From Sipunculus nudus (lineage: Eukaryota > Annelida > Sipuncula > Golfingiida > Sipunculidae), in assembly GCA_026874595.1 (NCBI GenBank), contig CM049312.1, positions 48,985,429 to 49,049,428 of the forward strand: a stretch of 64,000 nt of DNA, read 5' to 3'. How positions within the stretch are numbered: position 1 is the first letter of the stretch; each line of letters starts with the position of its first letter. Below are positions 45,381 to 55,822 of this stretch, piece after piece. Both the position numbers and the translations under genes were made by a program. The notes under the pieces are model-generated. The model saw nothing but the letters and a program-made list of their open reading frames with translations. It made no database searches and was not told the DNA's origin.

Positions 45381-46232
45381 AAGTGGTGGGGAGGAGGAGG
45401 GAAAATAAAAATAAATATAATTCAAAATTTTAAAAATGAAAGGCGCCATTTTTTCCATATAAATTTTACAAATGATGAAATGAATATATAGGAATTATAT
45501 GTGCCCTTCTACTATGTCAAGTGAACTAAAGTATTTTCTGTATCTGCAGGATATCCTCAACACTTTCTGGAAGGGGTGGTAAAAAATCAACTTTTCTAAA
45601 AAAAGAAATCATGAATTTTCTACTTTTTAAATACACTTTTATCAATTTAAATTAACAATTAATAAATTAATGATTTCCACTAAATTAATATTTTTGAAAT
45701 CCAATCAGTCCACTTTCTTACTAAAACAGCTGGAAAGTTTAAAATGACCTGTACAGGAGACTGGTTGCAAAATTAACTGTTAATTTTGAAGTATATTATA
45801 TGATCAGTGGAAATACAAAGCTTACAACAAATAAAGGAAAGTTCAGGCAAATGAAAATAGCCGTGAAATATACAATTCAAACACAAACGCACATTTAAGC
45901 AATATCAAGGTTCATCAGGGTCACCCAGTCAGAAAATAAGCAAAGTCCTTTTTATTTAAAATATCACTGAAATCAGCTTTAAGATAGGATCTATCTGTTG
46001 TCAATCATTGAAAAAGAAAAACCCCCAGAAAGACAAAATAAACAATACTATATAAAAAAATCTGGTAAAAATATACCCATCAGAAATTTAATCAAATATA
46101 TCAAATGAGGTAAATCTTTACCCCTCAGAATTGTAAACAATTGCAAGGTGGGAAAAAATCAAGCTAATATAAACAAATATATCAGACGTAAGTATATATT
46201 GAACAACATCATTTCAGAATGCTTTGCAACAA
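45381..46232. other. No recognised feature (AT-rich)
   Basis: No repeat shared with other parts of the window, and no ORF or splice-supported exon is seen. Confidence 0.4.
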
Positions 46233-46345
46233 CACTGTAAAAACACGTGTTGAAATCCAACACAAACACTTGTGTTGAGCTCACGAACACAAACATGTGT
46301 CTGTGCAACACCTCAGTTGTGTTGAGATATCAGTTGGGCATCTGG
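46233..46345. mobile_element. Possible EnSpm/CACTA terminus with internal inverted motifs
   Basis: CACTGTAAAAACACGTGTTG matches the CACTGTAAAA start typical of animal EnSpm/CACTA elements. It is followed by inverted ACACAA/TTGTGT motifs. No matching opposite terminus (TTTTACAGTG) was found, so this may be a solo end. Confidence 0.35.
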
Positions 46346-47497
46346 CTGTCCACACCAAACTTTTGTACAAGTACTGCCTGACGGGAACAGGGCTTGCAGG
46401 CCCACCGCCCACCACAGCTCCATGCAGATGATTCAGTAAACTGGCCGTCGTAAACTCTGTATCGATTTTTATACATGAATGTACAAATTATTGACCAATT
46501 TCCCTATTTTTTTTTCTATTAACTGAACAAGACTAGTTCATCCATCCCAAACTGCGTTTTAATAATAAACTGTTATGTCACAAAGATAATTCAACTAAAA
46601 AAATCAAGAAGGCCACTATACTGAGGAAATACGACGAACTGAGGGCGTTACAAATTGTATCACATTTTAAGCTGCGGCGTACAGCCACCACAACATCATG
46701 TGAGGCGACAAAGTGGCACTGGAGCCTAAACAAGCAGCGAGAGTCTGTAAGTATTGAGATCCCCACTTTTATTCTATTAAAGATATATGTGTGCGATGCC
46801 ATGTTTTTTGTCTTGAATTTGCACTCTGAATACAAAATAATTTTCTCCTTCTTCTGTAAAGTGTACTATTTACTCTACAAGCCTTGTCACATGGATACAC
46901 CAAAATCATAAAATTAATAACCCGTTATATTGTGTAGGTGGCTACTATATGAAAATTATTAATATCAATATGTATCCTATGATAGGCTCCCTAATAATAA
47001 CATGATTTATACAAAATGCTTGTTCTCTGGGAAGTTGGATCTATAAGGAACCTCTACTAAGTTATACTGGTGTATCTCTGTTTCACATGTTTGCACTGAT
47101 ACAGTGATAGTGATCCTGATATATATACACGGTTTTCTGTGTCCATTGTCACTCGGTACATCTGAACCGGCCATACCACTTGACCTGCGTTGACCTGATA
47201 CAGCTGTACAGGCTGTATAGCGGGGTACTGCATACCAGTTTTGAGTGCTGTCAGTGTTTCCCGCCAACCCAGCAGCTTTCCAGTTGACTGTACATAACAT
47301 CCGAGTGCGCATCTCCCACCGTTGCTAAAGAAGTCTAAATTTATCTGTGGATTACCTGGTAAGTCTAGTTTAATTATTTTCCTATAGATAGATTACATGA
47401 AATTAGCCTGGATTCAGTGCTAATTAACAGAGTATGTGTGGATCTGAGAAGAGATGTTGATCCTTCATATTGTAACATTCTTGGGGCAGGTTATGCA
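46346..47497. other. No firm gene; possible exon ending in GTAAGT at 47361
   Basis: CTGGTAAGTCTAG at about 47358-47370 is a good splice donor preceded by a less AT-rich stretch. No coding frame is convincing. An upstream alternative first exon is possible. Confidence 0.3.
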
Positions 47498-47790
47498 GGG
47501 GCGGGGCATAAACACTGATTGACAGTAAACATAGAGATGCCCCACAGCCAATCACAGGCAGCTAAGGACTTCGCCCTCTGCCGCCCCTCTGGGATAAAAC
47601 CCCCTTGCCCTGGCAATTCCGGTCTCTCTTGGATCATCGAGCAGTGGACTCCTGTGCCTGCCCTCTGTGGCAGGCAGAGGGTATATGGCTTCTTTTTCAC
47701 CTTGGGGTTGGTTTTACGACAATGTCGGCTACCCAGGTGAAGAGCCACCCACTACCAAAGAGCAGTCCTTTTATCTAGTCTGGTGAGTAT
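47498..47790 (+). promoter_or_regulatory. Candidate RNA polymerase II promoter and first exon with splice donor
   Basis: In order: a GC box GGGGCGGGG (47498), a CCAAT box AGCCAATCAC (47546), a TATA-like GGGATAAAAC (47590), then a GC-richer leader, and the splice donor CTGGTGAGTATC (GTGAGT at 47783). This spacing is what a gene promoter plus 5' UTR exon, or an LTR promoter, would show. No protein start can be chosen. Flanking inverted TG...CA ends of an LTR were not identified. Confidence 0.4.
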
Positions 47791-48916
47791 CTTTCTGTTT
47801 CATTTATAAGTCTAGATAATAATATGCAGTTCTGATATTTTGAAGGTTTAGGCTTTATTCCAGTGAAAAGTGTTATTTTATCTCTTTAAATTGTGCGCGT
47901 GCATGTTGCCCAAGCCCAATTTCCTCCCAGAATAAATAAGCAGCTACAATATCACGTGAGGCCTGTGTGAAGACCCAGTTTTGGCTTTGTGTGAATCTGT
48001 TTTGAGATTCTGTGTATGAAGCCTGTGCCATGAGGTCTTTGTCATGAGAATGATTGCATATAAACTATGATTTTATACATATGTAGGGGCCTATGTACAG
48101 TATTTGACATTGTATGTAGTATATCACTGTATATACTATAAGGATTGATTGTTACATTATGCATATTCTGAATATGTTGTATAAAAGTAATATTATTGAA
48201 TATCTTACAGAATAACATGTACTACCCTTACATGTACACATATTCAAGCCAATACAACTAGAACAGAACAGGGTTTTTTTAAAGGGGGGGGGGTTGGGGG
48301 GGGTTCCATACCCCAGGACTTGTGGATTCTGTTCATAAGTATGCAGTTGGCCCAATGACATCTACCCACATATATTCTCATTTAAAATTAAAATATAAAA
48401 AAAAATTTTCAGAAACACCTACCGGTATATATATACTCTGTTCTGTTTTTTTGTTCCAAAATAGTTAGGCATAAACTTTAAAAATAATACCCTTGTTTTT
48501 TTATTTGCTCTTTCTGTATTGTATAAAATATACTGAATTCACAGTTTTACAAATGAGATCACAGTGATCATTGAGATTGTATTTTATACATACTAGTATA
48601 AAAGACAGAAAACCAGCCAAGCTAAAATGCCTCTCATTTACACCTGATATGGGATGCACAAATAAATACTTACTAAAGGCTTAAATTGTACTCTTTCCCC
48701 ATAATAAAGATTACATTTTGCAAAATGCACATGTACAAATATTTACTGAATTATTTTCTGTGGATATAATGGAGAAAACAACTTATAATATATACACTAT
48801 GTTAACAATCTTAAATTAATATATATATGTATATTATTATAAAGAATAAGTGAAAATATTTTATATTAAAAAAAATCAAAGTCATAAAATAAACTTCATG
48901 GTTTATGAATCAATGA
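47791..48916. other. No recognised feature
   Basis: AT-rich sequence with a G-rich run at 48285-48304. If the promoter call upstream is right, this would be intron. Confidence 0.35.
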
Positions 48917-49520
48917 TTTTTTTGGCTCAGCTGACTAAAAGTCATACGAGCTATAAAGTGATCACTCTTTAGCCATTGTCAGAGCATTTGTTTAAGTGTT
49001 TGAAGTGTTGCATAGTTTTTCCTCAAATTTGATGTTTTATCCTATATCTCAGATGAGTTGTGACCTAGACCTTGATGTTCAAAGTCAACTCTGCAGAAAT
49101 TTAGCATTTTTGTTAAGCCCATAACTTTTGAACTTGTCATAACTTGTTTTTTTTTAAAATGATACACACATTGTTTCAACCAAGTTCTTGAATTATTTTG
49201 AAAGTAGATGACCTTGATCTTGATATTTAAGGTCTAGTCTTTGGAATTATCTTTGGAATCTTTGGAATCAGTTCAGAAAACAGTGACCATGACCGTGAGG
49301 TAAATGACTGTTTTAAGTCAGACAGTTATCAGTCATATCGGAGTATTTTTCTCATCAGTCGTATATTTTGTCCTGAACTACAAGTAATGCACTTCATGCA
49401 GTCATATTCCTGGTCTCCTGAAATATATAAACAAAATTTGAAAGTATGTTCTTCTTAAATATGGCAAACAGTTGTCATGTGACTCAGCTGAGCTACATGA
49501 TCAATGGGTCACTTGTTTTA
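48917..49520 (-). mobile_element. Reverse-oriented copy of the hairpin-ended repeat
   Basis: It starts on the plus strand with GGCTCAGCTGACT/AAAAGTCA (the 3' hairpin of the family in reverse) and closes with ACTCAGCTGAGC and GATCAATGGGTCACTTG, the reversed 5' start. The interior is diverged but keeps TGACCTAGACCTTGA and AGATGACCTTGATC-type words. Confidence 0.6.
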
Positions 49521-49651
49521 TTTATGTTCAATAATAAGTGATTATGAATTTAATGTTATGGTTGTCATCTGTCACAAATGGGTATATTAATGTTATGCTC
49601 AACATCAGTACTGCCAAGGGTAAAATTACCAAATAGTTCGCCTATTATAAA

Positions 49652-51140
49652 TAATGGACCTGTGGGTCACAGTGCTCAGCTGAAATTGATTATGAGAATA
49701 TTTTTATAAAGTCCAGACAAAATCCCAATCAAGAATTTGGCCAGTCCAAACCCTGATCATGATGTGGTCCAGCCAAAATCTTGATTCAGACTGTAATTTA
49801 CATAATACTGAATAATGCCTTCTGCCCTGTGACCTTGACCTTTGACCTCATGACTCCAAAATAAAAAGGGGTCATACTTTATTGGTTGGCCATTTAAAAA
49901 TCAAGTTTAAACTAATACGCTAATCCAAAGAATGAAGTTATCACACAGAAACAAATATATAGACAGATGGCCACTGTGACCTTGACCTTTGAACGAGTGA
50001 CCCCCAAATCAACTTAGCTCATCTCCTTATTGCAGGTCACCTATATGTGTTAAATGGAAGGTTTGGAATGAAAAATATGATTTAAAATGCATCCACAATC
50101 TTTATAAATAAGTGGGTCGGTCCCTTGTCCTATGACTCCAAAATCAATAGAGCCTTTGATGGTGGGTCATATATACAATTCAAATTTGAAACCAAAATGT
50201 CATTCCAAACTACATTTATGCTCCAGAAACAAATATGCAGACAGATGGCACCTGTGACCTTGACCTTTTACCTTGTGACCCCAATACCTATCAGAATTCC
50301 CCCTTTAGGCAGGTCAGCTATATGTGCAAGATGGAAGGTTTGGGATGAAAAGTTTGGCTTTAAATGCATCCACAATCTTTCTAAATATGTGGGTTGGATG
50401 ACCTTGACCTTTGACCTCATGACCCTTCACCTACAGAGTTTTTGCGATAGAGGTAGGTCTTATATAGGTCAAGTTTGAAATCCATATGTCAATCCACACT
50501 GGAGTTATCACCAGGAAAAAAATGACCAATTTACAGACAAACAGACATACAAACACACAGACAGGGTGATTACTATAGGGCATCCGGCTACTCAAACAGG
50601 GCCCTAATAACACGCACGGTTTGAGGACACTAGATGAAACCACAGTTGAAAATTTGATAGTTTGAATATAATTTGGCATTCTCAATATAAAGGAAAAAAA
50701 TTCGTAAAAAATGAAAAATACAGGTGGAGCCACTGGTCTTCAGGAACTGAAGAAAACAGTCATAATCAATATACACGTGAAGTTTCAGGACAAATTTTCA
50801 GGAACTAACAACCCTGGTCATGGGCAATATTATAGCTAAAATTCAGAGCAATCCATGCATAAATTGTCAAGAAAGCGAGGTTTTGTATCATATTTTCAAT
50901 TATTCTGGGGGGTATTTACAAGACCCACTGCTCAGAGGATATAGGTCACAGTGACCTAAATTCAGGTTTCCAAGGAGATTTTTTTATGGACCTGTCTGGA
51001 TATTCAGTTATAGGTTTCAAGGTCCAATAGTGTCAAAATGTGCCATTGTAACAGACAGACAGACAGATGGACAGACGGACGATGGATGCGCTGCCTGATT
51101 ACTATAGCTCAGCTGACTTACAGTCAGCTGAGCTAAAAAT
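49652..51140 (+). mobile_element. Longest copy of the hairpin-ended repeat, with receptor-element motifs
   Basis: It starts GGACCTGTGGGTCACAGTGCTCAGCTGAA and ends GCTCAGCTGACTTACAGTCAGCTGAGCTAAAAAT. Inside are four ~140-bp modules with TGACCTTTGACCT or near variants (exact at 49836 and 50405; variants near 49983 and 50261) and, at 50943-50957, AGGTCACAGTGACCT. A partial second end (GACAAACAGACATACAAACAC) near 50533 suggests tandem fusion of two copies. No real gene is present; the frame at 50125-50478 is repeat sequence. Confidence 0.7.
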
Positions 51141-52126
51141 CATTAAAAATTAAACAAAATTTCATATATCAGCATAAATAATGCACATAATTCAAAACAT
51201 GATTACTTATTATGCTTTCCTAGCATAATTATGGCATCTCATGAAAAAAAATGTACTGGTAGTTATGTTTAATGTTTAAGGATGATTTTCCATGATCAAT
51301 GTTATATATTAGGAAAAAAATCAATTACAAATTCTCATGCAAAGAGGTGGCGGATAAATATAAATCAGTGCTCCATAAACAGGGAACCCGGGTTGCAGGG
51401 TACTTGTGAATTTAATGAATCCTCTAGGAGAATTCTGCTGGGGTCCCAGTCAGAACAAAAAGTCCTTGTGGGAGTCTGAAATGGACATTGCAATTCATAA
51501 ATATAGTAGCTGACATTGGTCATGGCTAGCATAAAAACACTAGCTTCTTCTGAATTCAGCTGCTCTGTCCTTTTTGTTTGGGACACTTCCCATCCATGTA
51601 CTATGACAATGGTAAAAGAGTATTAAGTGACAATGGTAAAAGAGTATTAAGTTGAATTATTATTAAAATTGGTTGCGATGTTTTCCTGCACAAACACAGC
51701 ACTGATTTACTATGAGCTCATCATTTTGTGGTAAATATAGAGGCATGGTGACAACATAAAAAAATAAAACTTGAGGAGGTGCTCATCATCCAATCTTTGA
51801 AAAGATCATTACTTAAACTATTGTAACACTGTTTAAAAGATTTTGTTGTTCTTTTCAGATATAGTAGCAATTTAACAGGAGCAGTATACCATAAATTTCT
51901 TTTTATGCATATAGGGTCCATAATCATAACTGGACTGACATTGTCACAGGTTACTTGGCATTTGCCACATTGTTTTCATGTCCGATAATTCTTGAACATA
52001 AGGTAACTTTGCTTTCCTTTACCTTACAGGTATCCTATTGATTAAAATGGAGAGATTTCTCGTCCATGGCCCAATAGTCTAATGTTGGTCATCAAAATAA
52101 GAATAAACATTTAAACCTGACACAAA
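51141..52126. other. No recognised feature
   Basis: AT-rich, with a short direct duplication GACAATGGTAAAAGAGTATTAAG at 51605-51650. It may contain the 5' untranslated part of the pseudogene that follows ('taccttacag' near 52030 is acceptor-like). Confidence 0.4.
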
Positions 52127-53950
52127 ATGGGCTACTTCTGTAAAATCTGCAATTTATACACAAAGGAAAAAACTGTTAGAGAGTTCATCCATCACCTCAA
52201 CTATAGACACGGAATATCCCCATTTCAAAGATGCAGTCTGCAGTGTGGTCAGGAAGATTGTCAAAGATCCTTTGATAATGTTCAAGCATTTAGAACACAC
52301 TTGCATCGCCATTATGCGAAACCTGTTGATATTGTTCCCAATGAGAACACTTATTACACTCAGTTTGAAACACATGATGCCATTATGTCTGATTCTTTTC
52401 AGTCAGAGGAAGAAGATTCCGTCTGCACAAATGTTGAGACTGATATGTGTCAGCTAATTTCAGATTTCATTGTAAGATTGCGGTCCAGAAATGTAAATCA
52501 GACAACAGTTGATGTTATAGTTACTGGCATGTAGTATTTATTCACTGCCCAGTTCAATATGATTAAAGGAAAATTAGATCCTGTCATTTGCATGGGAGGA
52601 CACCAGAATCTGTCTGATTTGCTTAGTGAGCTTGAAGAAGCACTTTCCTCCTTTCATTCACTGAGGTCTGATTACAGTCAAAAGAAATATCTGAAGGAGA
52701 AACGAGGTCTTATAGAACCTGAAGTAGTTCTTTTGGGAACAAGATGTGAGCAGTATTTGGACAAAGAAAAAGTTTCCTCTTTGAAATATGTCCCAGAAAC
52801 GTTGCAGTACATACCTATCCTTAAAACAATAAGAAACGCAATATGTACTTATGATCATTTACAAATCAACCAGCAAAATAACAGCTCTGTTGGTATTTTG
52901 AAAGAGTACAGGGATGGGGAACAGTTCAAAAACCACCCTTTGTTCAGAGAAAATTCCAGTGCACTTCAATTGCAGATGTACTTTGATGATTTTGAGACTG
53001 TTAACCCTTTAGGATCAAAAACCAAGATACACAAAGTTGGGGCATTATACATGTGTATTAAAAATTTGCCGGTAGAGCATAATTCAAAATTGGTTAATAT
53101 TCATCCTGTGATATTTTGCCACACCCAGGATGTTGGAAAATATGGTTTCAAAACTGTGTTTGATAGAGTGTTGACAGATTTGAAGGAACTAGAAGGAGGA
53201 GTAATGATGGACATAAATGGTAGAAATCAAGTTGTTAAAGCAGCTCTTGTCTTGTGGTCGGGCGATAATCTAGGAATACACCAGGTGTTTGAACTATGCC
53301 AAAGTTTTCAGGCAAACAAACCCTGTCAGTATTGCTATATAAGCAGACATGAAATCTGCAGTCATGTAACTACTGCCCACCTTCAGCTTAGAACACACAA
53401 GCGCTATCTACAGGATATTGAAAAAGTGATCAACAACCCAGAAATGATCAAGGAAACTGGCGTGAAATCAGTGTTCCCTTTTGAGTCTTTACAGTACTTC
53501 AAATTTCCAGACAATGTCTGCCCTGATGCAATGCATGATTTGTTGGAGGGATCATTACAATATACTATAAAAGTTATAATATCACACTATATTAAAAACA
53601 AACGGTATTTTAAAATGGAGTTACTCAATTCAAGGATTAGAGGTTTCAATTATGGTCCAGATCGTAAAAATAGGCCAACAGATATTCCAAAGGACAGAAT
53701 TTCTTCAGGTGACAAAAAGCTTGGTTTAAATGCCTCACAGGCTTGGTGATTCGGTCGATTTTTACCACTGTTGATTGGTGATGTCGTGCCGGAAGATGAG
53801 CCATGTACAAAATTACTGCAAACACTACTAGAAATTATTGACATTATTTTCTCTCCAAAGATTACAACGGGTTTGACAATTTGCTTGGAAAGTTTGATAG
53901 CAAAATACCTCACTGCATTCAAAGAACTTTTTCCACAAAAAAAAGTTTGA
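52127..53950 (+). pseudogene. C2H2 zinc-finger plus DDE-type (CMC/CACTA-like) transposase relic, two in-frame stops
   Basis: One reading frame is continuous from ATG 52127 to TGA 53948, broken only by TAG at 52532 and TGA at 53747. The N-terminus has two C2H2-type fingers (CKICNLYT...HLNYRH and CGQEDCQRSF...HLHRHY) and then an acidic linker. The main body carries YFDDFETVNPLGSKTKIHK, where the paired Asp and 'NPLG' are the first catalytic block. It continues with GDNLGIHQVFELCQSF, a CQYC...H cluster, and PDAMHDLLEGSLQYT (Asp/His/Glu block). After the second stop comes FGRFLPLLIGDVVPED, the next conserved block, so the stop replaces a normal residue. This architecture fits animal transposases related to CACTA/EnSpm Tnp2. 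The family is from motif memory. The C-terminus is lost at the inverted-duplication junction. Confidence 0.72.
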
Positions 53951-53986
53951 CAAAGAGTAGTTGACATTTTGTTAATTTCAGGGTTT

Positions 53987-54494
53987 ATTATGCTCTACCG
54001 GCAAATTTTTAATACACATGTATAATGCCCCAACTTTGTGTATCTTGGTTTTTGATCCTAAAGGGTTAACAGTCTCAAAATCATCAAAGTACATCTGCAA
54101 TTGAAGTGCACTGGAATTTTCTCTGAACAAAGGGTGGTTTTTGAACTGTTCCCCATCCCTGTACTCTTTCAAAATACCAACAGAGCTGTTATTTTGCTTG
54201 TTGATTTGTAAATGATCATAAGTACATATTGCGTTTCTTATTGTTTTAAGGATAGGTATGTACTGCAACGTTTCTGGGACATATTTCAAAGAGGAAACTT
54301 TTTCTTTGTCCAAATACTGCTCACATCTTGTTCCCAAAAGAACTACTTCAGGTTCTATAAGACCTCGTTTCTCCTTCAGATATTTCTTTTGACTCTAATC
54401 AGACCTCAGTGAATGAAAGGAGGAAAGTGATTTTTCAAGCTCACTAAGCAAATCAGACAGATTCTGGTGTCCTCCCATGCAAATGACAGGATCT
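53987..54494 (-). pseudogene. Inverted partial copy of the transposase relic
   Basis: It is the reverse complement of 52576-53083, equal in length (508 bp), with only a few substitutions. One changes Gln to Lys after 'LQIN', and one makes a TAA-like change near 54394. It encodes an antisense-oriented fragment GTRCEQYLDKEKVSSLKYV...CIKNLPVEHN, ending in unrelated sequence. The two arms are separated by 903 bp and would fold into a long hairpin if transcribed through. Confidence 0.92.
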
Positions 54495-54873
54495 GCCAAG
54501 AGAAGGCGGGAGTGGATCGTGGTAAAGCAGTCCAACGATTACACAGATAGTTGATGCATTTCCACGTTTCAGAGAATTACCCCTGGAATGGTAATTACTT
54601 CATTTAAAATATATTTTCAATCGATTCTTCATGTATATTTATGTCTTAGATAAACCTGTTTTTACAACCATATTGTCATATTTCTAACTCAATTAATTTT
54701 TAGTAGGCTAGTCTATGCAGATTGCCTCTGTGTGAGCTTTTGGTATTTTATTAATATTGTATGTTTTTAAGTATTTAGCACTTATGTATAATTTACCTAC
54801 AAATCTGAAAGTGCCTCAGACATGGGTAAATACCATTTTGAAAAGATATTCAGACATTCATATTTGATTTATA
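54495..54873. other. No recognised feature
   Basis: AT-rich sequence between the inverted transposase fragment and the LINE. No repeat shared elsewhere in the window was seen. Confidence 0.4.
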
Positions 54874-54961
54874 CTACAATATGGCGGAGTAGGACGGGAC
54901 ATGAGTGGGCTCCGAAAGAAAATATGTTATATAGTAGTGCATACGAAAGAAAAACACAGAA

Positions 54962-55822
54962 ATGCCACCAAAGCAACGAAGAAAACCCAGAGGTGTGACA
55001 AAACAAAGTGAGAGTGAAATAATAGAGTCTATTGAGACATATTTGTTGCATGAACCGGGGGAAACACAAACAGGTAGCCAGGCCGGGGCACCTGTGACTG
55101 AGGTGAGTCAAGCAGATATCGCGGCACTGGAGAAAAGGCTCACGGACTTAATCAGTGGCGCTGTGAAAAGCATAAAGGCTGCAAATAAAGAAGAATGTGA
55201 TAAATTAAAGAAAGAACTAAGTGACCAGTTTCAAACAGTTACTGGTGATCTTAAGGCCAGTCTGGAACATACACAACAACAAGTGAAAGAATTGAGTGAT
55301 GGCAAAGCGAGACTGGAACAAAAAGTGGAGGAGCTAGAGAATAAACTGTCAGAGAAGGGGAACGAGTTGGCAAATTTCAAAAAGGAGGTGAGCGAAAAGA
55401 TAAACATGATAGAAAGACATAGTCGAGAGTACAATGTAAGGCTGAAAGGGATAACGGAAGAAAAGGGTGAGAACCCGCGCCAAAAGGCTATTCAAATGCT
55501 GGAAGAAAACGGGGCAGGGAGAGCAGATACATTAAATGAAAAAATAGAGATAGCGCATAGGACAGGTCAAAGGAAAGACAATTTAGACAGACAAATGATA
55601 GTGAGATTTTACAGTCGGGAAGACAGACAGGAGGTGCTTACTAAAACGAAAAGAAGGGGGCCAGAGGGCAAAACTCTAGTTGTGGAGGACTTGACCAAGA
55701 TGGACCTTGCATTGAAAAAACGAGCCCTTCCGCAGATGAACCGGGCACATAACGAAGGTAAAAAGGTGAGATTCGTACGGGGCAAGCTTGTGGTGGACGG
55801 AAAGCAAGTGGAAATTATATAA
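54962..55822 (+). CDS. LINE ORF1 protein, L1 ORF1p-like RNA chaperone (286 aa, intact)
   Basis: ORF1 proteins trimerise, bind the LINE RNA and act as chaperones in the ribonucleoprotein. MPPKQRRKPRGVTKQ gives a basic N-terminus. Residues about 40-155 are heptad-rich and predict a long coiled coil (LEKRLTDLISGAVKSI; QKVEELENKLSEKGNELAN). Then IERHSREYNVRLKGI begins the RRM-like domain, and IEIAHRTGQ and MIVRFYSREDRQEVL follow, as in the L1 transposase_22 family. The C-terminal domain ends VRFVRGKLVVDGKQVEII. Length is close to the L1 norm (~340). The ATG at 54962 is the first in frame and has context AGAAATGCC. No stops or frameshifts, unlike ORF2. Confidence 0.85.
   Translation: MPPKQRRKPRGVTKQSESEIIESIETYLLHEPGETQTGSQAGAPVTEVSQADIAALEKRLTDLISGAVKSIKAANKEECDKLKKELSDQFQTVTGDLKASLEHTQQQVKELSDGKARLEQKVEELENKLSEKGNELANFKKEVSEKINMIERHSREYNVRLKGITEEKGENPRQKAIQMLEENGAGRADTLNEKIEIAHRTGQRKDNLDRQMIVRFYSREDRQEVLTKTKRRGPEGKTLVVEDLTKMDLALKKRALPQMNRAHNEGKKVRFVRGKLVVDGKQVEII

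Noticed and set aside
50125-50478. 117-codon open frame on the plus strand
   Set aside because: It lies entirely in the receptor-motif repeat modules, and other copies of the same modules do not keep the frame.
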